NCBI RefSeq assembly: GCF_026013545.1
Contig: NZ_JAPDOG010000009.1
Coordinates: forward strand, 62,001-126,000
Source: Defluviimonas salinarum
Lineage (GTDB): Bacteria; Pseudomonadota; Alphaproteobacteria; Rhodobacterales; Rhodobacteraceae
DNA: 64,000 nt
Direction: 5' to 3'
The position numbers and the translations under genes were made by a program. Below are positions 57,070 through 64,000 of the stretch, one piece after another; the first letter of the stretch is position 1, and the number at the start of each line of letters is the position of its first letter. Under the pieces are notes generated by a model. The model was given only the letters and a program-made list of their open reading frames with translations, was not told the DNA's origin and ran no database searches.

Positions 57070-57405
57070 CTACCGGGGCTCTTTCGGCGGCAGCGATTTC
57101 GCGAAGGCGAGCGCAAGCGTCATCAGCCGGCCGCGGCGGGCGTCGTCGGCCGCCGCCTCGTCCGAGAGGTCGATCATGCCGCCCATCTTGCGGCCCGTGA
57201 AGTCCATGGGCGCCGCACCCGGCACCGCGAGGGCCGCGGCCTCGTTCGCCTTGCCGACCCGGAACATCGCGCCGCCCCCGTGGACGCCGCAGACCATGTG
57301 GCCGTCCAGCAGGAAGGCGAGCCCGCCGAACATCTTCCGCTCCGTCACCCGCTCGCCGGCCAGATCGTCGCGCATGAGCTGTGCCAAGCCTTCGTCAAAC
57401 GCCAT
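57070..57405 (-). CDS. TfoX N-terminal domain protein
   Basis: A 111-residue protein consisting only of the TfoX/Sxy N-terminal domain: TERKMFGGLAFLLDGHMVCGVH, FRVGKANEAAAL, PMDFTGRKMGGMI. It lacks the C-terminal TfoX domain of competence regulators, and such stand-alone proteins are common and of unknown function. It is upstream of the ThiE-like gene on the same strand and divergent from the methyltransferase gene. Confidence 0.88.
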   Translation of the reverse strand: MAFDEGLAQLMRDDLAGERVTERKMFGGLAFLLDGHMVCGVHGGGAMFRVGKANEAAALAVPGAAPMDFTGRKMGGMIDLSDEAAADDARRGRLMTLALAFAKSLPPKEPR

Positions 57406-57467
57406 CGCCGCCTCCTTGCGATATGGGTCGGTCCATCGTATCAGGCCGCGAAACCCACGGATATGCC

Positions 57468-58205
57468 ATGTCAGAGCTTCAGCCCGCCTTCATCCTCGTG
57501 CGCCCCCAGATGGGCGAGAACATCGGCGCCGCGGCGCGGGCGATGCTGAACTTCGGGCTCTCGCACATGCGGCTCGTCGATCCGCGCGACGGCTGGCCCA
57601 ACCCGCGCGCCGTGGCGATGGCCTCGGGTGCGGCGGGGCGGGTCCTCGACCATGCCGGGGTGTTCGAGACCCTGCCCGAGGCGATCGGGGACTGCGCCTA
57701 TGTCTTCGCCACCACCGCGCGGAACCGCGACCTGACGAAGCCGGTGATGACGCCCGAACGCGCGATGGAGCATGCCCGCGCGCTGATCGCCGCGGGGCAG
57801 AAGGTCGCCGTCTTGTTCGGCCCCGAACGCGCCGGGCTCGAGAACGAGGATGTCTCGCGCGCCAACGCGATCATCTCGGTGCCGGTCAATCCGGACTTCG
57901 CCTCGCTCAATCTCGGCCAGGCCGTGCTGCTCTGCGCCTATGAGTGGCGGCGACAGGGGGACGCGACGGCGCCGGAAGTGCTGGCACTCGCCGGGACCGA
58001 GCTGGCGCCGGCGATCGAGGTTGAGCGCCTCGGCGACCACTACGAGGAGCGGCTGGAGGAGGCAGGGTTCTTCTTCCCGGCGCAGAAGGCCGAGGGGATG
58101 AAGCTCAACCTGCGCAACCTCTGGAGCCGGATGCCGCTGACGCGGGCCGATGTCCAGACGCTGCACGGGATGCTGCGGCAGATCGTCCGTCGGCGGGATC
58201 GGTAG
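57468..58205 (+). CDS. SPOUT (TrmJ-like) RNA methyltransferase
   Basis: A 245-residue SpoU/TrmH-superfamily methyltransferase resembling TrmJ, which 2'-O-methylates tRNA position 32. N-terminal FILVRPQMGENIGAAARAMLNFG and the knot motifs VLFGPERAGLENEDVSRAN and IISVPVNPDFASLNLGQAV are clear, and a helical C-terminal tail follows. The Met at 57468 matches the family start. The tRNA target is inference. Confidence 0.9.
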   Translation: MSELQPAFILVRPQMGENIGAAARAMLNFGLSHMRLVDPRDGWPNPRAVAMASGAAGRVLDHAGVFETLPEAIGDCAYVFATTARNRDLTKPVMTPERAMEHARALIAAGQKVAVLFGPERAGLENEDVSRANAIISVPVNPDFASLNLGQAVLLCAYEWRRQGDATAPEVLALAGTELAPAIEVERLGDHYEERLEEAGFFFPAQKAEGMKLNLRNLWSRMPLTRADVQTLHGMLRQIVRRRDR

Positions 58206-58244
58206 GGGCACAGACCGATCGTTCCGGGCGTTGCCGCGCCGGGG

Positions 58245-59033
58245 CTAGTTGCACTGGTGGTAGGTGTAGTCGCCGTATTCGAGCCAGTTCTCGCCGGCGT
58301 CGCTGAACACCAGCATCTCGCCGCGATCCTCGAGCAGCAGCGCAACCTGAAAACCCTTCGGTACGGGGCTGTTGCCGAAGTAGCTGTACGCGGTCATCGC
58401 TCTTTGGCTCTCACCATTCACGGTGACGATGGCATCCCATTCACCGTCGCGCTGCGCGAGGATCGCGTATTCAATCTGCCGCGTGATGCCACCGCCACCG
58501 CAATAGACGATGCCTTCGGGTGCTTCCATCGAAGCCGATTCCGTTGAGGCAGAGGAGGTCGGCGCCGCCCCGGAACCGCAGGCTGCCCGCAACGCGCGGA
58601 CCGCGGCACCCGATCCCTTGAGGTCGAAGAGGCCGTAGGTGACCTCCCGGTCGATCATCGACAGGTTCAGCACCGCGTTTCGGGCGATCCCGTCGAGGAC
58701 GAAGGAATGGTCCGCGGCATCAAGAAAGACGATCTCGACCGGGAAGTTGTCGACGATGCCGACGGAGGCGTTGTCCGAGCCCACCTGGAAGGCGCCGGCC
58801 TCGGTCGAGCCGTTCTTCATGAACCTGATCGACAGGCCCTGCTTGGCGACGATGTCCTGGGCGTCCTCGTAAGCCGCGGGGGCAAACCGGATGCGGTCGC
58901 ACTGCAATTCGACCGTCATATCCCCCGATTGCACGAAAGCGTTCGGCGTCGGGGCGCCGCTAAAGCCCCACTCTGCCTGTGCAGGTCCGCCGGCAACTAC
59001 AAGGGTGGTGAGAAGAATGGACCATTTCTTCAT
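58245..59033 (-). CDS. Exported protein of unknown function
   Basis: A 262-residue protein with a signal peptide (MKKWSILLTTLVVAGGPAQA, cleavage expected after AQA). The mature part has a beta-rich domain of about 130 residues (DMTVELQCDRIRFAP; GLSIRFMKNGSTEAGAFQVG), a Ser/Ala/Thr-rich linker, and a C-terminal part with YCGGGG and YTYHQC. Three to four cysteines could form disulfides in the periplasm. I do not recognise a family. It is convergent with the methyltransferase gene. Confidence 0.75.
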   Translation of the reverse strand: MKKWSILLTTLVVAGGPAQAEWGFSGAPTPNAFVQSGDMTVELQCDRIRFAPAAYEDAQDIVAKQGLSIRFMKNGSTEAGAFQVGSDNASVGIVDNFPVEIVFLDAADHSFVLDGIARNAVLNLSMIDREVTYGLFDLKGSGAAVRALRAACGSGAAPTSSASTESASMEAPEGIVYCGGGGITRQIEYAILAQRDGEWDAIVTVNGESQRAMTAYSYFGNSPVPKGFQVALLLEDRGEMLVFSDAGENWLEYGDYTYHQCN

Positions 59034-59224
59034 AGTATGTCTCCTGTTGGTCGCAGGTCTGGTGCCGCGTCGCGGTTGGGGGCGAACTCCTACTAGTCCA
59101 CAGCGAGCCCTTTAAGACAATTCCCTTCGGTATAAGCCATTGGTATGGGTGCGGGTGGCGTTCACGGGCACTTGAAGCTCGTTCGGCCGACGCCTAGTGT
59201 CCCGCGCGTTGAACGGAGGGGGCC

Positions 59225-60379
59225 ATGGCCGGCAAACGCAGCATCTTCGAGGACGTCGGGCAGGGGGCGAAACCCGCGGAAGGCCCGCAGGGCGGCATGA
59301 TCGACAAGGGCCGCGGCGGCGCGCGGGGGGCGATCCGGGTCTGGCTCGCGGTGCTCTTCGCGCTCGTGGTGGCAATGATCGCGGTGGGCGGGCTGACGCG
59401 GCTCACCGACAGCGGGCTCTCGATCACCGAGTGGCGCCCGATCACCGGCGCGCTGCCGCCGATGGACGAGGCCGCATGGCAGGCCGAGTTCGAGAAATAC
59501 CAGGAAAGCCCGGAATTCCAGATCCAGAACCGGCTGATGGATCTTGCCGCCTTCAAGACGATCTACTGGTGGGAATGGGGGCATCGCCAGCTTGGCCGGG
59601 TCATCGGCCTCGTCTGGGCGGCGGGCTTCGTGTTCTTCTGGGCGACGAAGCGGCTGCCCGCCGGCTGGACCGGGCGGCTTCTGGGGCTCGGGGCGCTTGG
59701 CGGGCTGCAGGGCGCGATCGGCTGGTGGATGGTGGCCTCGGGGCTGACCGGCCGGATGGTCGATGTCGCCTCCTACAGGCTCGCGATCCATCTCGGCATC
59801 GCCTTCGTGATCCTCGGCCTCATCGCCTGGTACATCCTGTCGCTCGCCCGGCGCGATTCCGAGCTTCTGCAGGCGCGACGGTCGCGCGAGGCAAAGCTTT
59901 TCGCGCTCTCGACCGGGGTGATGCATTTCGCCTTCCTGCAGATCCTTCTCGGCGCGCTTGTCGCCGGGATCGACGCGGGCCGTGCCTTCCCGACCTGGCC
60001 GCTGATGGGCGAGAGCTTCTTTCCCGCCGATGCCTTCTATCTTCCCGACGGCGGGCCGGTGGTGCTGGCATTCTTCGAGAATCCAGGGCTGGTGCAGTTC
60101 ACCCACCGCATGGCGGGCTATCTTATGTTTGCCTTCGGGCTCTTTGCCTGGTGGCGTGCGCGCGGCTCGGCGCATCCGGCGACGCGGACCGCGTTCGACT
60201 GGATGGCGGCGATGCTCTTCGGGCAGCTCGTCCTCGGCATCGTCACGGTGCTCCATGCCGCGCCGCTGGCTCTCGGACTCGTGCACCAGTTGGGCGCGGT
60301 CGTGCTCTGGGTGCTGATCCTGCGCGCCCGTCACCGGGCGCAGTACCCGATCGTCGCAACCATAAGGGGCCGCAAATGA
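59225..60379 (+). CDS. ctaA: Haem A synthase
   Basis: A 384-residue inner-membrane enzyme converting haem O to haem A for cytochrome oxidase. About eight helices are visible, with the type 2 CtaA signatures VGGLTRLTDSGLSITEWRPITG, YWWEWGHRQLGRVIG, HLGIAFVIL and FTHRMAGYLMF, and VLHAAPLALGLVHQLGA. The conserved His residues of the haem sites are present. It overlaps the M32 peptidase by four bases. Confidence 0.96.
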   Translation: MAGKRSIFEDVGQGAKPAEGPQGGMIDKGRGGARGAIRVWLAVLFALVVAMIAVGGLTRLTDSGLSITEWRPITGALPPMDEAAWQAEFEKYQESPEFQIQNRLMDLAAFKTIYWWEWGHRQLGRVIGLVWAAGFVFFWATKRLPAGWTGRLLGLGALGGLQGAIGWWMVASGLTGRMVDVASYRLAIHLGIAFVILGLIAWYILSLARRDSELLQARRSREAKLFALSTGVMHFAFLQILLGALVAGIDAGRAFPTWPLMGESFFPADAFYLPDGGPVVLAFFENPGLVQFTHRMAGYLMFAFGLFAWWRARGSAHPATRTAFDWMAAMLFGQLVLGIVTVLHAAPLALGLVHQLGAVVLWVLILRARHRAQYPIVATIRGRK

Positions 60380-61860
60380 CCGCCTTCGCCGCTCTCATGG
60401 CCTTCCAGCGCGAGACCGAGGCGCTGGCGCAGATCGCCGGCCGGCTGGGCTGGGACCAGGAGACGGTGATGCCCGAGGGTGCTGCCGAGCAGCGCGGCGA
60501 GGAGATGGCCGCGATCGAGGGCGTGCTCCATGCCCGCCGCACCGATCCGCGCGTGGGCGACTGGCTCGACGCGGCCGAGGCGCCGGATCCGGCCGGCGCA
60601 CGGGCGCTCGAGCTCATCGACCGCGCCTACCGGCGCAATGCCGCGGTCCCCGCGCGGCTCGCTTCGGAATTCGCGCGCGTCACGAGCCTCGCGCAGGGCA
60701 TCTGGGCCGAGGCGCGGGCGCGGGACGATGTCGCGCATTTCCTGCCGACGCTGGAAAAGGTCGTGGCGCTGTCGCGCGAGAAGGGGCAGGCGCTGGCCGC
60801 TGCCGGGTTCGGCGGCGGGGATGCCTATGACGCGCTTCTCGACGATTACGAGCCGGAGGCGACCGCCGAGAGCATCGCCGCGATGTTCGACCGGATGCGG
60901 CCGCGGCTCGTGGCCCTGCGCGAGGCGGTTCTCGGCGCGGCGAACCCGCCCGCGCCGCTGACCGGGCAGTTCGCCGAGGCGCGCCAGATCGGGCTTGCCC
61001 GCGATCTCGCCACGGCCTTCGGCTACGACTGGAGCCGTGGACGGCTCGACCTCGCGGTGCATCCCTTCTCCTCGGGGTCGGGCAACGATGCGCGGATCAC
61101 CACGCGGGTCGTGGAGACCGACCCCTTCAACTGCTTCTACTCTACGATCCACGAGGTCGGCCACGCGACCTACGAGCTTGGCATCGATGCCGCGCATTTC
61201 CTCACGCCGCTGGGTCAGGGCGTCTCGATGGGCGTGCACGAGAGCCAGAGCCGGATCTACGAGAACCAGCTCGGCCGCAGCCGCGCCTTCACCGGCTGGC
61301 TTCACGGCCAGATGCACGCGGTCTTCGGCGGGCTCAGCATCGGCTCGGCCGAGGAGTTCTACCGCACCGTGAACCGGGTTTCGGCCGGCTTCATCCGCAC
61401 CGAGGCGGACGAGGTGCATTACAACCTCCACATCATGATGCGCTTCGATCTCGAACGCGCGCTGTTCGGCGGCGGGCTAGAGGTCGCCGATCTCGAGGAT
61501 GCCTGGAATACCCGCTTCGCGAGGGATTTCGGTGTGGCGGTGGATCGCCCGGCGCACGGGGTGCTGCAGGACGTGCACTGGTCGGTGGGGCTTTTCGGCT
61601 ACTTCCCGACCTATACGCTCGGCAATGTCTATGCGGGCTGCCTCCATGCCGCCTTGCGGGCGGATCTGTCGGATCTCGATACCGCGCTCGGCTCCGGCGA
61701 CGCGCGGCCCGCGACCGGTTGGCTTCGCGAGAAGGTGCAGCGTCACGGCGGGCTTTACCGCCCGGCCGAGGTGATCGAGCGGGCCTGTGGTGCCGCGCCC
61801 TCGGAGGAACCGCTTCTCGACTATCTCGAGGCGAAGTTCCGCGCCATCTACGGGCTCTGA
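60376..61860 (+). CDS. M32-family metallocarboxypeptidase
   Basis: A 494-residue cytoplasmic zinc carboxypeptidase (Taq type). The zinc motif HEVGH is at residues 259-263 and the helper motif HESQSRIYENQLGRS follows about 30 residues later. Further signatures are DVRITTR-like text (DARITTRVVETDP) and GLFGYFPTYTLGN. The start overlaps the ctaA stop (ATGA). The functional link to haem synthesis is not known. Confidence 0.95.
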   Translation: MTAFAALMAFQRETEALAQIAGRLGWDQETVMPEGAAEQRGEEMAAIEGVLHARRTDPRVGDWLDAAEAPDPAGARALELIDRAYRRNAAVPARLASEFARVTSLAQGIWAEARARDDVAHFLPTLEKVVALSREKGQALAAAGFGGGDAYDALLDDYEPEATAESIAAMFDRMRPRLVALREAVLGAANPPAPLTGQFAEARQIGLARDLATAFGYDWSRGRLDLAVHPFSSGSGNDARITTRVVETDPFNCFYSTIHEVGHATYELGIDAAHFLTPLGQGVSMGVHESQSRIYENQLGRSRAFTGWLHGQMHAVFGGLSIGSAEEFYRTVNRVSAGFIRTEADEVHYNLHIMMRFDLERALFGGGLEVADLEDAWNTRFARDFGVAVDRPAHGVLQDVHWSVGLFGYFPTYTLGNVYAGCLHAALRADLSDLDTALGSGDARPATGWLREKVQRHGGLYRPAEVIERACGAAPSEEPLLDYLEAKFRAIYGL

Positions 61861-61863
61861 CCG

Positions 61864-63042
61864 ATGGCGCGGGCGGAGCGTCTCGGCGTCTGGCTGCTCG
61901 CGATCGGCCAGACGCTCGGGTTCGCCTCGCTCGTCTATGTCTTCGGCGCGATCCTGCTCGCGCTCGAATCCGGCAGCGGCTGGAGCCGGGCGGAGCTGTC
62001 GCTCGGGCCGACGCTGGCGCTCCTGACCCAGGCGCTGCTCGCGCCGTATTCAGGGCGGCTCGTCGATCGCGGGCTTGGCGGGCTTCTCCTCGGCGGCGCG
62101 GCGGCCCTGGGCGCGGCCTGCCTCATCGCGCTGTCGCAGGTGACCCATCTCGGCCTCTGGCTCGGTCTCTGGGTGGTGATCGGCGCGGCGCAGGCGGCGA
62201 GCCTTTACGAGACCTGCTTTTCCTTCCTGACCCGGCGGCTCGGCCGCGACGCCCGGCCGGCGATCATCCGGGTGACGCTGGTCGCGGGCTTCGCCTCGAC
62301 GCTCGCGTTCCCGATCGGGGCCTGGTCGGGCGCCGAGTTTGGCTGGCGCGGGGCGCTTGTTACCTTCGCGATCCTGCAGGTGCTGATCACGGTGCCGGCG
62401 AATGTCGCCGGGGTGGCGCTGCTCCGGCGTGGCGAACGGCGCGGGGCGCCCCTTGTCGAGACGCCGAAGGGCGCGATCCGGGCGGCTTTGCGTCGGCCGG
62501 AGTTCTGGGCGCTCGCCGGGCTCTTCGGGCTGATGATGGGCAATCACACGATGCTCTTCACCTTCGCGCTGCCGGTCCTGACCGACCGCGGAGCGGCCCC
62601 CGGCCTTGCGGTGCTCGTGGCCTCCTCGGTCGGACCGATGCAGGTCGCGGGGCGGGTCGCGTTGATGCTTGGCGGGGCGCGGATCCATGCCGGGGCGGCG
62701 GCGCGGGCGATCGCGCTCGTCATGTGCGCCGCGAGCGTGGCGCTGCTTGTTGCCTCCGGCGAGGCGTGGCTTCTGTTCCTCTACGCGGTCTGCCAGGGAT
62801 CGTCGATCGGCATCGCCTCGATCCTCCGGCCGCTCCTGACCGCGGAGGCCTTGGGTTACGAGAACTTCGGCGCGCTGAGTGGCGCGCTGGCGATCGCGCC
62901 GCTGACTGCCGGGGCGGCGGCGCCGTTCCTCGGGGCTTTGCTGATCGGGGCGGGGGGCGTGACGCTCCTGCTCTCGGTCACGCTGCTCCTCGCGCTCGGC
63001 GCCGTCGCGCTGGCCTTGTGGCTCAGGACGCGCGGGATCTGA
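61864..63042 (+). CDS. MFS transporter
   Basis: A 392-residue major facilitator with about twelve hydrophobic helices. The loop 2-3 motif reads APYSGRLVDRGLGG. The second half has FGLMMGNHTMLFTFALPVL and GAVALALWLRTRG at the end. It follows the peptidase gene by three bases and is probably in the same transcript. Substrate unknown. Confidence 0.87.
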   Translation: MARAERLGVWLLAIGQTLGFASLVYVFGAILLALESGSGWSRAELSLGPTLALLTQALLAPYSGRLVDRGLGGLLLGGAAALGAACLIALSQVTHLGLWLGLWVVIGAAQAASLYETCFSFLTRRLGRDARPAIIRVTLVAGFASTLAFPIGAWSGAEFGWRGALVTFAILQVLITVPANVAGVALLRRGERRGAPLVETPKGAIRAALRRPEFWALAGLFGLMMGNHTMLFTFALPVLTDRGAAPGLAVLVASSVGPMQVAGRVALMLGGARIHAGAAARAIALVMCAASVALLVASGEAWLLFLYAVCQGSSIGIASILRPLLTAEALGYENFGALSGALAIAPLTAGAAAPFLGALLIGAGGVTLLLSVTLLLALGAVALALWLRTRGI

Positions 63043-63065
63043 GCCTCCGGCGCTTGCCGAGGGCG

Positions 63066-63135
63066 GCAGAGGGGGCGCTGCCCCCTCTGCGGCTGCGCCG
63101 CATTCACCCCCGGGATACTTGGGAAAAGAAGATGA
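63066..63135 (+). repeat. Dispersed GTATTT repeat, copy G
   Basis: An 11-bp stem GCAGAGGGGGC/GCCCCCTCTGC with loop GCT (63066-63090) is followed by CCCCCGGGATACTTGGGAAA and AGAAGATGA. It fills the gap between two convergent genes. The loop GCT and stem layout are the same as in copy A. Confidence 0.75.
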
Positions 63136-63138
63136 GGG

Positions 63139-63927
63139 TCAGGACCAGTCGGGCCGGCGCTTTTCGAGGAAGGCGCTGATCCCCTCCTCGGTGTCGCGCC
63201 AGAGCATGTTCTCGACCATGACGGCGGCGGCGTGGTCATAGGCGGCGGCGCGGGTCATTTCGATCTGGTCGTAGAAGGCGCGTTTGCCGATCTTCACGGC
63301 GGCGGTGAGTTTCTGCGCCACCGTCTCGGCGAGTGCGCGGGTCTCGGCGCCGAGCGCCTCGGCCGGCACGACCCGGTTGACGAGACCGACCTCGGCGGCG
63401 CGGGTGGCGTCGATGAACTGGCCCGTTGTCAGCATCTCGAAGGCGACCTTGCGCGGCACGTTTCGCGACAGTGCCACCATCGGGGTCGAGCAGAAGAGCC
63501 CGATGTTGACCCCGTTCACACCGAAGCGGGTGCCTTCGGCTGCAACCGCCATGTCGCAGGTCGCGACCAGTTGGCAGCCGGCGGCGGTGGCGATGCCCTG
63601 GACCTCGGCGATGACCGGCTGGGGCAGAGCGGGGATCAACTGCATCACCTCGGCGCAGCGGGCGAAGAGATCGGCGAAATAGGCGCGGCCCCTGTCGGGG
63701 GACTGCCGCCCGGCCTGCATCTCCTTGAGGTCGTGGCCAGCGCAGAACGCCTTGCCCGCGCCCTTGAGGACGATCGCGCGGATCGTGCCATCCCCGGCTA
63801 GGCGGGCAAACTCGGCCTTCAGCGCCGCGAGCATCGCGTCCGAGAGCGCGTTGAGGCTCGCCGGCGCGTTCAGCGTCAGCGTGGCGATGCCGCCGTGGTC
63901 GTCGCGCAGAAGGATCGGGTCGCTCAT
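63139..63927 (-). CDS. Enoyl-CoA hydratase/isomerase family protein
   Basis: A 262-residue crotonase-fold protein. The oxyanion-hole segments are LKGAGKAFCAGHDLKEM and QGIATAAGCQLVATCD. The catalytic Glu of bacterial enoyl-CoA hydratases at the second position is not obvious (GVNGVNIGLFCSTPMVALSR), which places it with the echA-like isomerase/hydratase group rather than with classic FadB-type hydratases. Substrate unknown. Confidence 0.88.
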   Translation of the reverse strand: MSDPILLRDDHGGIATLTLNAPASLNALSDAMLAALKAEFARLAGDGTIRAIVLKGAGKAFCAGHDLKEMQAGRQSPDRGRAYFADLFARCAEVMQLIPALPQPVIAEVQGIATAAGCQLVATCDMAVAAEGTRFGVNGVNIGLFCSTPMVALSRNVPRKVAFEMLTTGQFIDATRAAEVGLVNRVVPAEALGAETRALAETVAQKLTAAVKIGKRAFYDQIEMTRAAAYDHAAAVMVENMLWRDTEEGISAFLEKRRPDWS

Positions 63928-63983
63928 CTTGTCATTCCTCGCCGGTTTGGCGAAGTCTAGGGGGACGCGGGAGGAGAGGGAAG

Positions 63984-64000
63984 ATGGCGACGGTGATGAA
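63984..64000 (+). CDS. Start of a gene running off the right edge
   Basis: ATG GCG ACG GTG ATG (MATVM) follows the strong ribosome site GGAGGAGAGGG with suitable spacing. Only five codons are visible, so the product cannot be identified. Confidence 0.4.

Overview
The window looks like chromosomal DNA of an alphaproteobacterium of the Rhodobacterales (Rhodobacteraceae/Paracoccaceae type). It is strongly GC-rich. It carries a Rhodobacter-type gene transfer agent (GTA) cluster next to cysE, a CckA-pathway phosphotransferase gene (chpT), lipoyl-fused pdhB, the ornithine-lipid pair olsB-olsA and the rplU-rpmA-GNAT-GNAT-obgE-proB-proA block. No rRNA, tRNA, CRISPR array or insertion sequence was seen.

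Left part (1-7351): the first codons of rpsF and a cytochrome b561 gene lie opposite a fatty-acid synthesis cluster of fabD, fabG, acpP and fabF, followed by mltG. Between acpP and fabF sit a GNAT acetyltransferase and a HisA-like TIM-barrel protein whose usual catalytic Asp8 is a Glu.

GTA block (about 7386-22318): a sigma70-like promoter and a terminator-like hairpin precede 17 co-oriented GTA genes. They cover packaging (g1, g2), head (g3, g3.5, g4, g5), connector (g6-g8), tail (g9-g12), hub and peptidase (g13, g14), the large host-interaction protein (g15) and a DUF2793 fibre-like protein. Most neighbours overlap by 1-4 bases. g8, the tail terminator, is split by an apparent loss of one base. 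A small unrecognised gene and cysE follow.

Middle part (23.5-47.3 kb): the pyruvate dehydrogenase operon pdhA-pdhB-pdhC has a palindromic operator candidate at its promoter and ftsB upstream. Then come glycolytic genes (class I aldolase, pgk, eno), two cyclophilins, tyrS/anmK, a desaturase, a globin, transporters, a Fur-family regulator and a non-pyrrolysine MttB homologue.

Right part (47.4-64 kb): rplU-rpmA with a promoter, leader hairpin and terminator; two GNAT genes; obgE-proB-proA-dksA-like; chpT; olsB-olsA; a ThiE-like gene; a TfoX-like gene; an RNA methyltransferase; ctaA with an M32 carboxypeptidase; an MFS transporter; and an enoyl-CoA hydratase.

Across the window at least eight copies of one short intergenic repeat occur at gene ends and gene starts. 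Each has a GTATTT-type core after a G/C-rich stretch, usually a C/G inverted repeat, and some include the start codon region of the next gene. Three places (g8, the g3 start, the DUF3179 gene start) look as if one base were missing, so either small sequence errors or real decay must be considered.
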